From NCBI RefSeq assembly GCF_002964045.1, contig NZ_POPB01000355.1, forward strand, positions 1-55,181: 55,181 nt of DNA, read 5' to 3'. The number at the start of each line of letters is the position of its first letter. Position 1 is the stretch's first letter. Source of the stretch: Streptococcus suis (GTDB taxonomy: Bacteria > Bacillota > Bacilli > Lactobacillales > Streptococcaceae). The notes beneath the pieces were generated by a model. The model saw nothing but the letters and a program-made list of their open reading frames with translations. It searched no databases and was not told where the DNA came from. Below are positions 1-8,963 of this stretch, in pieces. The translations under genes were made by a program, and so were the position numbers.

Positions 1-126
1 GTTATAGTCAGGTTTTTCTTTGTGTAGCATAGGAGAACCTCATAAGTCCTTTTTCTTATATTATACTCCTAAATACGAAGAAAAGCCCTTAGAAAATCAA
101 TTCTAAGGACTTTGTCTTCAGTCTGT

Positions 127-147
127 AAGGAGCTCAGGCTCCTTTTT
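127..147 (+). terminator. Rho-independent terminator candidate
   Basis: AAGGAGC and GCTCCTT are separated by a 4-nt loop and followed by a run of T. It would stop transcription entering from a gene left of the window. Confidence 0.6.
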
Positions 148-174
148 TATATCTAAATAGTCTGTTACGACTGA

Positions 175-1734
<1,560 letters not shown>

Positions 1735-1742
1735 GTGATACC

Positions 1743-2288
1743 ATGAATTTTGAAGAAAAAACCATTGAGCGCAAAGAGATTTTCAAGGGACATATCTTTG
1801 ATGTTGTCGTTGATGATGTCCTACTACCAGATGGCAACACTGGAAAACGCGAACTGATTTTTCACAAGGGAGCGGTCTGTGTCTTAGCAGTCACGCCAGA
1901 AGGTAAGATGATTCTGGTCAAACAATACCGCAAGGCCATTGAACGTGCCATTTACGAAATCCCAGCAGGCAAATTGGAGTTGGGAGAAGAGGATACACTT
2001 GAAGATGCAGCCTTGCGTGAATTGGAAGAAGAAACGGGCTATACCAGTGACAAATTGACCTTGTTGGCAGACTTTTATTCCGCTATTGGCTTTTGCAATG
2101 AACGTATCCGCCTTTACTTAGCGGATAACATGGTAAAAGTTGAAAATCCCCGTCCCATGGATGAGGACGAGGTCATTGAACTCAGCCAGGTGACCTTGGA
2201 AGAAGCCTTGGAGCTTATCGCAAGTGGAGATATTTGTGATGCCAAGACCATCATGGCTGTCCAATATTTACAACTCATGAGAAAGTAG
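1743..2288 (+). CDS. Nudix hydrolase, ADP-ribose pyrophosphatase type
   Basis: The 181-residue protein belongs to the NudF-like ADP-ribose pyrophosphatase group, which hydrolyses ADP-ribose to AMP and ribose-5-phosphate using Mg2+. The Nudix box lies at about residues 76-100 (GKLELGEED followed by RELEEETGY). It carries two extra residues in its middle relative to the classic spacing, which I recall as normal for streptococcal members. The C-terminal half keeps the conserved stretch near NERIRLYLA. It starts 8 bp after glmU, so it is co-transcribed with it. Substrate assignment is by family resemblance only. Confidence 0.85.
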   Translation: MNFEEKTIERKEIFKGHIFDVVVDDVLLPDGNTGKRELIFHKGAVCVLAVTPEGKMILVKQYRKAIERAIYEIPAGKLELGEEDTLEDAALRELEEETGYTSDKLTLLADFYSAIGFCNERIRLYLADNMVKVENPRPMDEDEVIELSQVTLEEALELIASGDICDAKTIMAVQYLQLMRK

Positions 2289-2298
2289 GAAACGAGCA

Positions 2299-2619
2299 AT
2301 GGGCAAGCCCTTGTTATCGGATGATATTTTAGAGAGAGTAAAAAAGATGCAAGAAGCAGACACCTCAAATCAGTTTGGTCACTATCGGCCAAACCAGGAA
2401 GTGTCTATGGATGAAAAGATTTTTGAACCCATTTTAGATGAAGAATTTGAAGGCTACGAAGAAGGTCAAACCATTCGTATTCCTGTTAAACCTAGTCATG
2501 TCAAAAGCCGTAGAATCGAATCCATCAAACGTGAGGAATTTCGCGGCAAGGTCAATAAAATTCTCTTCTGGGTCATCGTACTATTGATTATCTTTATTAT
2601 TGCAGTATTATTTATTTAG
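2299..2619 (+). CDS. macP: MacP, membrane-anchored cofactor of PBP2a
   Basis: This is a small 106-residue protein with an acidic, charged cytoplasmic N-terminal part and one C-terminal membrane span (about residues 86-105, ILFWVIVLLIIFIIAVLFI), ending at the membrane. In S. pneumoniae the protein with this layout, lying between the Nudix gene and pfs downstream of glmU, is MacP, a StkP-phosphorylated activator of the class A penicillin-binding protein PBP2a. The N-terminal motif GKPLLSDDILERV is typical. The gene order glmU-nudix-macP-mtnN is the main support; the activity in this organism is inferred. Threonine and serine residues in the N-terminal region are possible phosphorylation sites. 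Confidence 0.8.
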   Translation: MGKPLLSDDILERVKKMQEADTSNQFGHYRPNQEVSMDEKIFEPILDEEFEGYEEGQTIRIPVKPSHVKSRRIESIKREEFRGKVNKILFWVIVLLIIFIIAVLFI

Positions 2620-2627
2620 GAGAAAAG

Positions 2628-3317
2628 ATGAAGTTTGGAATTATTGCTGCCATGCCTCAAGAGCTAAAGATTTTGGTGGAACAGCTCCAAGACAAGGTAG
2701 AGAGTAATGTCCTGGGACGGACCTACTATCAGGGCCAAATTGGTCAGCACGAAGTGGTTCTAGTCCAGTCAGGCATTGGCAAGGTCATGTCAGCCATGTC
2801 TGTGGCCATCCTGGCAGACCACTTTGCAGTGGATGCTATTGTCAATACTGGTTCAGCAGGAGCAGTGGCGGATGGAATCGCCATCGGTGACGTAGTTGTA
2901 GCCACTCACTTGGCCTACCACGATGTCGATGTGACGGCTTTTGGCTACGCCTATGGGCAAATGGCAGGGCAGGAATTGTACTATCCAGCAGACCAAGCCC
3001 TTTTAGAAAAGTTGACAAGCGTTTTGGCAGAGCAGGAAATGACCAGCCATCAGGGACTGATTGTGACTGGTGACAGTTTTATCGCAGGTCAAGACAAGAT
3101 TGCAAAGATTAAACAACATTTTCCAGAAGTCCTTGCCGTGGAGATGGAAGGAGCAGCCATCGCCCAAGCAGCAGTCAATACAGGCAAACCTTTCTTGGTC
3201 ATCCGTGCTATGAGTGACACAGCTCAAGGAGATGCCAACATCACCTTTGATGAATTTATCATCCAAGCAGGAGAGCGTTCTGCCCAAACTTTGATTGCAT
3301 TTTTAGAACAAGCTTAA
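2628..3317 (+). CDS. mtnN: 5'-methylthioadenosine/S-adenosylhomocysteine nucleosidase
   Basis: This cytoplasmic enzyme (also called Pfs) cleaves MTA and SAH to adenine plus the thioribose or ribosyl-homocysteine, feeding methionine recycling and, with LuxS, AI-2 formation. At 229 residues it has the family length. MKFGIIAAMPQELKIL opens the nucleoside phosphorylase fold, NTGSAGAV is the phosphate/ribose loop, and VEMEGAAIAQ (about residues 172-181) plus SDTAQGDA near residues 196-203 supply the substrate-binding Met-Glu and catalytic Asp. It follows macP by 8 bp and is followed by a strong terminator, so it closes the glmU cluster. Confidence 0.95.
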   Translation: MKFGIIAAMPQELKILVEQLQDKVESNVLGRTYYQGQIGQHEVVLVQSGIGKVMSAMSVAILADHFAVDAIVNTGSAGAVADGIAIGDVVVATHLAYHDVDVTAFGYAYGQMAGQELYYPADQALLEKLTSVLAEQEMTSHQGLIVTGDSFIAGQDKIAKIKQHFPEVLAVEMEGAAIAQAAVNTGKPFLVIRAMSDTAQGDANITFDEFIIQAGERSAQTLIAFLEQA

Positions 3318-3341
3318 AACCCAGCCGTGTGGCTGGGTTTT
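3316..3341 (+). terminator. Terminator of the glmU-mtnN cluster
   Basis: AAAACCCAGCC and GGCTGGGTTTT form a perfect 11-bp stem with loop GTGT, directly after the mtnN stop codon. The symmetry (A run and T run) means it could also act on the opposite strand. Confidence 0.9.
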
Positions 3342-3360
3342 GTTGTCATTTAGTTTATCT

Positions 3361-3661
3361 TTTATTACGTCGACTAATGAGGAAACTCCGTTTCCTTATT
3401 TCCAACTTCAAACACTCCACAGGATTGTTTGAACTCAACTTGCCTGATTGAAACAGTCTGGGGGATACGAATAGTCCGGTGGACTATTCGTACCTGAGCC
3501 TGAAAACAAAAAAGCGAAGTACATCAGCTGGTCCCCTAGAAACAAGAAAGCATTGAGTTCTGCCTGCGGCTCTTTTGAGGCGAACTTGGTTCGCACTATC
3601 TCCAGTCTTCAAAGGTTCCCCAAACCTTTGAAGCGAGTACTAAAAGTAAACTAAAAGACTA
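3361..3661 (-). repeat. Dispersed hairpin cassettes B1-B3 (reverse orientation)
   Basis: The 371-base gap between mtnN and the cyclophilin gene has no gene; it is filled with hairpins. B1 at 3407-3433 has one mismatch in a 12-bp stem. B2 at 3467-3491 is perfect, with an 11-bp stem ACGAATAGTCC and loop GGT. B3 at 3607-3633 has stem CTTCAAAGGTT and a five-base loop. The small hairpin GCGAAC-TTG-GTTCGC at 3580-3594 is the conserved second hairpin next to B3. The minus strand carries GTTGGAAATAAGG next to B1, as in the copies at 17838 and 25332. Confidence 0.7.
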
Positions 3662-3688
3662 TAATAAATATCAACGAAAGGACGATAG

Positions 3689-4495
3689 TTACTCAAAAGT
3701 GTAATCTTTAACAATTTCAATCGATTCGATTTTTACATCTGTTTTAGGTTTGTCACTGCTGTCTGTCTCGACAGAGGCAATTTTATCTACAATATCCATT
3801 CCCTCGATGACTTGACCAAAGACGGTATGTTTGCCATCTAGATTTGGATTCCCTCCGTTTTTATAGGCTTCAATAATTTTTCCTGGATAACTTGAGGTCG
3901 ATAGTTGGCTGGACATATCGGTGGTATTTTGGTTAATAAAGAACTGACTACCATTGGTTCCAGCGCCAGCATTGGCCATGGACAATGAACCACGGATATT
4001 GTAGAGGAAGGCAGAGATTTCATCCTTAAAACCATAGCCAGCGTCGATAGTGGTTCCCTTGCCAGCCCAGATGGATTCGCCCCCTGTACCGTTTCCAAGA
4101 GGATCTCCTCCTTGGATCATGAAATCCTTAATAACCCTGTGGAAAATAGTTCCATTATAATAGCCTTCTTTGGCATGAGTCAAGAAGTTTTCCACAGTTA
4201 ATGGTGCTTGCTCAGGGAAGAGCTTGATGGTAATGTCGCCTTCGGTTGTCTTAATTTTTACAGCAGCCTCATTTTCAGTAATGTCGCTAGATAACTGTGG
4301 AAAGCTAGCGTTTGGATTATTAATGGCATAGGCCAAATCCTTGGCATACTGGCTGGAAGCAGTCGTGTCTGTGGTGGTTGCCAAGGTTGAACTAGAACTG
4401 GAAGAACTTGAGCTGCTAGTACTTGTAGTGGAGTTGCTCGCACAGGCTGTTAATAAGATTGTGGAAGCCAAGGCAAGAAAAAGTCGTTTTTTCAT
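3689..4495 (-). CDS. Peptidyl-prolyl cis-trans isomerase, cyclophilin-type lipoprotein
   Basis: This is a surface lipoprotein with a cyclophilin domain that catalyses proline isomerisation in exported proteins. The signal peptide ends in a lipobox (LLTAC, Cys about residue 18). A serine/threonine-rich linker (residues about 20-48, including a run of nine or ten serines) follows, then the cyclophilin core with [19 protein letters not shown] and GSQFFI motifs in order. At 268 residues it matches the streptococcal SlrA-type lipoprotein group. The gene runs opposite to the glmU cluster and diverges from the DUF2500 gene. The serine tract is encoded by short repeats and could vary in length between strains. 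Confidence 0.92.
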   Translation of the reverse strand: MKKRLFLALASTILLTACASNSTTSTSSSSSSSSSSTLATTTDTTASSQYAKDLAYAINNPNASFPQLSSDITENEAAVKIKTTEGDITIKLFPEQAPLTVENFLTHAKEGYYNGTIFHRVIKDFMIQGGDPLGNGTGGESIWAGKGTTIDAGYGFKDEISAFLYNIRGSLSMANAGAGTNGSQFFINQNTTDMSSQLSTSSYPGKIIEAYKNGGNPNLDGKHTVFGQVIEGMDIVDKIASVETDSSDKPKTDVKIESIEIVKDYTFE

Positions 4496-4531
4496 GAAAA
4501 ATCCTTTCTAGGGAACGTAAAAATTATGCTC

Positions 4532-4560
4532 ATTTTACCATGATTCAGTAGAATTTTCAA
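4532..4560 (-). promoter_or_regulatory. Promoter of the cyclophilin lipoprotein gene
   Basis: On the minus strand, TTGAAA (4555-4560) and the extended -10 TGGTAAAAT (4532-4540) are 17 bp apart. An 8-bp inverted repeat, CAGTAGAA/TTCTACTG (4546-4570), brackets the -35 box and could be an operator or simply a hairpin. Confidence 0.75.
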
Positions 4561-4605
4561 TTTTCTACTGAAAGACTAGATTTCTATGGATTTTTGTGCA
4601 AAATT

Positions 4606-4614
4606 TGATATACT
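4606..4614 (+). promoter_or_regulatory. Extended -10 promoter of the DUF2500 gene
   Basis: TGATATACT forms an extended -10; no good -35 is present. The ribosome-binding site AAAAGGAGG follows at 4623-4631, ahead of the ATG at 4640. Confidence 0.55.
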
Positions 4615-4639
4615 ATTATTAAAAAAGGAGGAGCCTAAA

Positions 4640-4981
4640 ATGCAAGGTTTGGTTCATAGCTCAGGCTTGTTTATGCTATTTTTCTATGCAATAGCGACAC
4701 TTATACTAGGAACGGTTTGTTTTCAGATTGTCAAAAATATGACTGAATGGTTTCGTAATAACCAATCTCCAAAAGAGACATGCAGAGCCAAGTTGGTTAC
4801 CAAACGGACCCATGTTTTTGGGAATGAAATGGCACGGACAAATTATTATGTAACATTTGAGTGGGCAGGCAAACGGCAAGAATTTCGTGTACGACCAGAC
4901 CAGTATGCCCTTTTGGCAGAGGGAGATGTGGGCAGCCTGCATTTTCAGGGGACCCGCTTCCTAGCTTTTGACAGGGGATAG
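4640..4981 (+). CDS. DUF2500-family membrane-anchored protein
   Basis: The 113-residue protein has an N-terminal membrane segment (about residues 8-30) and a small, probably beta-rich domain. It shows the DUF2500 pattern: a KRTHV strand, TNYYVTFEWAGKRQEF, the turn LLAEGDVGSL and the ending FQGTRFLAFDR. Its function is unknown. An upstream in-frame start exists at 4586, but 4640 is preferred because a strong AAGGAGG site lies just before it and the -10 box falls inside the extension. It diverges from the cyclophilin gene across a shared control region. No partner gene suggests a role. Confidence 0.8.
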   Translation: MQGLVHSSGLFMLFFYAIATLILGTVCFQIVKNMTEWFRNNQSPKETCRAKLVTKRTHVFGNEMARTNYYVTFEWAGKRQEFRVRPDQYALLAEGDVGSLHFQGTRFLAFDRG

Positions 4982-5014
4982 CGTTCTTTTCTGTTAGAAA
5001 TGAACAAAATGGTG

Positions 5015-5020
5015 TATAAT
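5015..5020 (+). promoter_or_regulatory. -10 box of the 5095 gene
   Basis: A perfect TATAAT lies at 5015-5020, with only weak -35-like sequence upstream. It leaves an untranslated leader of about 68 nt before the ATG at 5095. A TAGGAG ribosome-binding site lies near 5079-5084. Confidence 0.5.
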
Positions 5021-5094
5021 AGCAGGAGTTTGCCAGCCGTAGTAGATGAACAGTTGAACCCGTCAGGCTGAGCTATATAGGAGAAGTTTGAAAA

Positions 5095-5640
5095 ATGTCT
5101 ATTGAAAAACGTATTGAAGAAATGTACAAAGACCATGAGGCCAAGCCCTATATTTCCCCTGAACGTGACTTGGCAGCCTGGCTTTTGGAGGCAAAGCCTG
5201 TTCCAAAACGCAATATGATTCGTCTGGAAGAAGGCTTGTTACCAGGAGATATTATCCTCCTTTGGCGGATTAACTTTGGCACCTTTGAGACCACGACACC
5301 CTATTCCAAGTATTTTGAGTATATTTACGGCATCAACGGACCTGCCCACATGGAAAAGTTGTTGGCAGATGGCTATGTTTATTTAGAGTCAGCATTTGAT
5401 TCGTTGGACCACATCACCTCCACTGCCAAGAAGAATATCCTCAAGGCAGAAGGCGTGACCGGTCTTTCCAAGATGAAGGCGGCCGACCTCGACACTGCCC
5501 TCAAGGACCACTTGACAGAAGAAAAACTAGCTCCCTACTTTGCTGTCCGCGGTTATGCCCTGACGGAAAAAGGCAGAGCTGCACTTGATAATCACCCAGA
5601 AGTGCTTGCAAAACACCCAATGAAGAAGATGTACAAATAA
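5095..5640 (+). CDS. Uncharacterised cytoplasmic protein with SAP-like segment
   Basis: The 181-residue soluble protein has no signal peptide or membrane span. I do not recognise a characterised family. Residues about 100-145 (KKNILKAEGVTGLSKMKAADL then LDTALKDHL) resemble the helix-turn-helix pattern of SAP-type modules seen in some Gram-positive and phage proteins. The C-terminus (YALTEKGRAALDNHPEVL) resembles the last helix and wing of winged-helix proteins. Both resemblances are by eye. It is a single-gene transcript with its own promoter and a terminator at 5663-5704. A nucleic-acid role is possible but unproven. Confidence 0.6.
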   Translation: MSIEKRIEEMYKDHEAKPYISPERDLAAWLLEAKPVPKRNMIRLEEGLLPGDIILLWRINFGTFETTTPYSKYFEYIYGINGPAHMEKLLADGYVYLESAFDSLDHITSTAKKNILKAEGVTGLSKMKAADLDTALKDHLTEEKLAPYFAVRGYALTEKGRAALDNHPEVLAKHPMKKMYK

Positions 5641-5662
5641 AATAGAAAAGATTTTTGAACGG

Positions 5663-5704
5663 CACCCAAAAGTTGGAATCATTCTAGCTTTTTGGGTGTT
5701 TTAA
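5663..5704 (+). terminator. Terminator after the 5095 gene
   Basis: CACCCAAAA (5663-5671) pairs with TTTTGGGTG (5690-5698), and a T run follows. The loop is about 18 nt. Confidence 0.75.
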
Positions 5705-5726
5705 TTTGCTAACAAATCAATTTTCC

Positions 5727-5780
5727 TTGACAGAAAACGCTATCAATGATATCCTAGTATCAACTATTGAAACGTTTCAA
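5727..5780 (+). promoter_or_regulatory. Promoter and operator of the LacI-type regulator
   Basis: A consensus -35 TTGACA (5727-5732) is 17 bp from TATCCT (5750-5755). The perfect palindrome TTGAAACGTTTCAA (5767-5780) lies just after the expected start point and overlaps the leader, so a repressor bound there would block its own transcription. This fits autoregulation by the LacI-family product. Confidence 0.85.
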
Positions 5781-5796
5781 AAGAAAGGGGTAAACC

Positions 5797-6786
5797 ATGG
5801 AAGAGCAAAAATCAATCACCATGAAAGATGTAGCGCGGGTTGCTGGTGTAAGCGTTGGGACTGTTTCAAGAGTTATCAACAATGAGCCAGGCGTTAAGGA
5901 AGCTACTCTTGAAAAAGTCAATACAGCCATTAAGGAATTGAATTACATTCCAGATGTTTACGCCCGTGGCATGAAAAAGAACAAGACAGAAACCATTGCC
6001 TTGATTATTCCGACAGTTTGGCATCCCTTTTTTGGAGAATTTGCCTATCATGTCGAAGTGGAACTGAGTAAGAAAAATTACAAGTTGCTCCTTTGCAATA
6101 TTTCTGGTCCAAAAAGGGAACTGGATTATCTGACTATGCTGCAACAAAATAAGGTGGACGGCATTATCGCCATCACCTATAGTCCTATTGATGACTATCT
6201 ATCATCAAATATTCCCTTTGTCAGTATCGACCGCACCTATGAAAACAAGGCCATTGCCTGTGTCAGTTCTGACAACCAAGCTGGTGCGGAACTGGCAGCG
6301 GACACCTTGATTGCAAAAGGTGGTCGTCATTTTGCCTTTATCGGTGGGCACAATAAAACAATCAATGAAACCAAGAAGCGTAGATTGTATTTTGAAAAGC
6401 GGATTTTAGAGGCAGGTTTTCCTTGTCATGTTTTGGACTTGGAAGAACCCTATGATGATTTTGTTGGGGCAGTCGAGAAATTTTTGACCTCCCACCCCAA
6501 AATTGATGCTATTTTCACCATCAATGACCTTGTAGCCTTGGAGACCATAGCAATATTGGAAAAATTGGGACGACGGGTTCCAGAAGACGTGCAGTTAATC
6601 GGCTATGACGGTATTCAGTTAGCAAGTGAACGCTCTCTAGAACTTTCCACCATTCGTCAGCCATTGGAGGCTATGGCCCAAGAAGCAGTTGCCTGTCTAG
6701 TCGATGTCATCGAGAAAAGGGAGCGTCCTCTCCAAGTAACGTTACCAATTTCTTATGTGGACGGAAAAACTACAAAAAATTTTTAA
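5797..6786 (+). CDS. LacI-family transcriptional regulator of the fructooligosaccharide locus
   Basis: The 329-residue repressor has an N-terminal LacI helix-turn-helix (residues about 8-27, MKDVARVAGVSVGTVSRVIN, with hinge helix to about 62) and a periplasmic-binding-like sugar sensor domain (about 65-329). It lies directly ahead of permease, binding-protein and GH32 genes. That matches the S. pneumoniae susR/fus arrangement, where a LacI regulator controls uptake of fructooligosaccharides or sucrose. Three GAAACGTTTC palindromes (5767, 6866 and 6921) are its likely operators. They also resemble catabolite-responsive elements, but their perfect symmetry and position favour the local regulator. 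The effector sugar is inferred from neighbours. Confidence 0.9.
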   Translation: MEEQKSITMKDVARVAGVSVGTVSRVINNEPGVKEATLEKVNTAIKELNYIPDVYARGMKKNKTETIALIIPTVWHPFFGEFAYHVEVELSKKNYKLLLCNISGPKRELDYLTMLQQNKVDGIIAITYSPIDDYLSSNIPFVSIDRTYENKAIACVSSDNQAGAELAADTLIAKGGRHFAFIGGHNKTINETKKRRLYFEKRILEAGFPCHVLDLEEPYDDFVGAVEKFLTSHPKIDAIFTINDLVALETIAILEKLGRRVPEDVQLIGYDGIQLASERSLELSTIRQPLEAMAQEAVACLVDVIEKRERPLQVTLPISYVDGKTTKNF

Positions 6787-6794
6787 AAAAGCAG

Positions 6795-6936
6795 TTGACA
6801 GAAAGCGGTTACAATGATAAAATAAAATCATCAATAAACAGTTGGTTTTATTTTTACAAGAAAAATGAAACGTTTCAAAAAATAAATAGAGGAATCTTTC
6901 CTCTTTCTAAAATCAATAAATTTGAAACGTTTCAAA
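6795..6936 (+). promoter_or_regulatory. Promoter with two operators ahead of the sugar ABC transporter operon
   Basis: TTGACA (6795-6800) and TAAAAT (6818-6823) are 17 bp apart. Two palindromes follow: TGAAACGTTTCA (6866-6877) and TTTGAAACGTTTCAAA (6921-6936). Their centres are about 57 bp apart. The permease start codon is at 6948. Two operators in one leader plus one in the regulator's own leader suggest cooperative repression or looping. Confidence 0.85.
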
Positions 6937-6947
6937 AAAGAGTTCTT

Positions 6948-7868
6948 ATGAAAACATCAAAACTGCAACAAGCTAGTCTATTCGATAGAATCAAGCAACA
7001 AAAACTTTTATTGTTGATGTTGTTGCCAGGTTTGGCCCTGACCTTCATCTTCCGTTACATTCCCATGTACGGGGTGCTGATTGCCTTCAAAGACTACAAC
7101 CCTTTAAAAGGTGTACTAGGAAGTGAGTGGATTGGATTTTCAGAATTTACCAAGTTTCTCTCATCTCCAAACTTTGGTAATTTGCTTGCCAATACCTTGA
7201 AATTGAGTGTCTACGGCCTGCTACTAGGATTTCTTCCTCCGATAATTTTAGCCATCATGCTCAATCAACTATTGAGCGATAAGGCTAAGAAGCGGATTCA
7301 GTTGGTACTCTACGCTCCAAACTTTATCTCAGTCGTGGTTATCGTCGGTATGATTTTCCTCTTCTTCTCAGTTGGAGGACCGGTCAATTCCATCCTAGGA
7401 ATGTTTGGTATTGAAGCAAACTTCTTGACAGATCCTGACTTCTTTAGACCACTCTACATCCTCAGTGGTATTTGGCAGGGAATGGGCTGGGCATCAACAC
7501 TTTACACGGCTACCTTGGTCAATGTCGATCCGGCCTTGATTGAAGCAGCGAAACTGGATGGTGCCAATATCTTCCAACGTATCTGGCATATTGACTTACC
7601 AGCACTAAAACCAGTTATGGTCATTCAGTTTATCCTGGCAGCTGGGGGCATCATGAACGTTGGTTACGAAAAAGCCTTTCTGATGCAGACTTCCCTCAAC
7701 CTCACCAGTTCTGAAATCATCTCAACCTATGTCTATAAAATCGGTTTGGTGTCAGGGGACTACTCTTACTCAACAGCGGTTGGTTTGTTCAATGCCTTTA
7801 TCAATATTATCCTGCTGATTGCAGTCAATAAGATTGTCCAACGCATTAACGACGGACAAGGCTTATAG
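6948..7868 (+). CDS. Carbohydrate ABC transporter permease 1 (LplB/FusB type)
   Basis: The 306-residue inner-membrane permease has about six membrane spans and the ABC coupling motif EAAKLDGANIFQRIWHIDLP (residues about 200-219). It belongs to the LplB/YtcP polysaccharide-type group of CUT1 permeases. With the next permease and binding lipoprotein it should import short fructans or related sugars. The open frame continues upstream to 6795, but that extension covers the promoter and both operators, so 6948 (MKTSKLQQASLFDRI) is taken as the start. No ATPase gene is in the locus; as with other streptococcal CUT1 systems, a shared MsmK-type ATPase elsewhere is probably used. Confidence 0.9.
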   Translation: MKTSKLQQASLFDRIKQQKLLLLMLLPGLALTFIFRYIPMYGVLIAFKDYNPLKGVLGSEWIGFSEFTKFLSSPNFGNLLANTLKLSVYGLLLGFLPPIILAIMLNQLLSDKAKKRIQLVLYAPNFISVVVIVGMIFLFFSVGGPVNSILGMFGIEANFLTDPDFFRPLYILSGIWQGMGWASTLYTATLVNVDPALIEAAKLDGANIFQRIWHIDLPALKPVMVIQFILAAGGIMNVGYEKAFLMQTSLNLTSSEIISTYVYKIGLVSGDYSYSTAVGLFNAFINIILLIAVNKIVQRINDGQGL

Positions 7869-7877
7869 GAGGTTCGT

Positions 7878-8764
7878 ATGAATACACAAATGTACACAAA
7901 ATTTGACAAGCGAATGCTGATTGTCAATAAAATCTTGCTGGCATTTCTTGTTCTCATAACAGTTGTGCCTATGGTCTATATCCTAATCGCATCCTTCATG
8001 GATCCGCAGGCCTTGGTCAGCAAGGGAATTAGCTTTGATCCAAAGGACTGGACAGTAGAAGGTTACCAACGGGTATTTTCAGACAAGTCTATCCTACGCG
8101 GATTTTCAACTCCCTCTTTTATTCCTTCTCTTTTGCCTTCGTGACCGTGGCGATCTCAGTCATGACTGCCTACCCACTCTCGAAAAAAGATTTAGTCGGA
8201 AAAAAATGGATTAACGCCTTTCTGGTTTTCACCATGTTCTTCGGTGGTGGACTTGTTCCGACCTATCTCTTGGTCAAAGATTTGGGAATGTTGAACACTG
8301 TCTGGGCCATTATTATTCCTGGTGCAGTCAATGTTTGGAATATCATCTTGGCACGGACCTATTTCCAAGGCTTGCCAGATGAGTTGGTAGAAGCAGCCGT
8401 AATGGATGGTGCCAATGAATTTCAGATTTTCTGGAAAATCATGATTCCACTAGCTAAGCCAATCATGTTTGTACTTTTCCTATATGCCTTTGTCGGTCAA
8501 TGGAATTCTTACTTTGATGCCATGATTTACATCAAGGATCCAGACTTAGAGCCACTCCAACTAGTACTTCGTAAAATCCTCATTCAAAGCGAGCCTGCTA
8601 AGGACATGATTGGTGCCCAGGCTGCCATGAATGAAATGAAACGCATCGCAGAAATGATTAAGTATGCGACCATTGTCATCTCTAGCTTGCCACTCATTGT
8701 CATGTATCCATTCTTCCAGAAATACTTTGACAAGGGTATTATGGCTGGTTCATTAAAAGGTTAA
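7878..8764 (+). pseudogene. Carbohydrate ABC transporter permease 2 (FusC type), frameshifted
   Basis: Two adjacent frames, 7878-8144 and 8141-8764, together encode a normal CUT1 permease of about 295 residues. The first part ends in out-of-frame STPSFIPSLLPS. Adding one T in the TTTT run at 8103-8106 restores GFFNSLFYSFSFAFVTVAIS and joins the halves. The coupling motif EAAVMDGANEFQIFWKIMIP lies in the second part. As read, the gene is broken, which should disable the transporter unless ribosomal slippage, a slippage-restored population or a sequencing error is involved. The second frame could start at GTG 8141, overlapping the first stop (GTGA), but it would lack the first membrane spans. 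Confidence 0.88.
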
Positions 8765-8963
8765 TAAATATCTTTCATTTTCTCTTTTCTTACGTCGTTA
8801 ACTCACTTTGCCGTACTTCAGTACAGCCTTCAGCTTTTTGATAGGAACTTAGTTCCCTCTATTCCCCACCTCTAAAGGTTCACAAAACCTTTAGAGCTAG
8901 TAATAAAAGGAAGCTGAAAGATATTCTAAAAAATCAATTTACAAATATAGGAGGTTGTTTCTG
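8765..8963 (-). repeat. Dispersed hairpin cassette, copy C, in the permease-binding protein gap
   Basis: The gap between the permease and the binding-protein gene contains the perfect hairpin CTCTAAAGGTT...AACCTTTAGAG (8870-8896) and the small hairpin GGAACT-T-AGTTCC (8844-8856). These have the same order and spacing as B3 with its partner at 3580-3633. GTAC-TTCA-GTAC lies at about 8811-8824. It sits inside a likely operon, so it may attenuate transcription between permeases and binding protein, as the binding protein is often made at a different level. Confidence 0.6.

Noticed and set aside
8141..8764. Separate permease gene
   Set aside because: The frame is the C-terminal part of the frameshifted permease; reported as part of the pseudogene instead.
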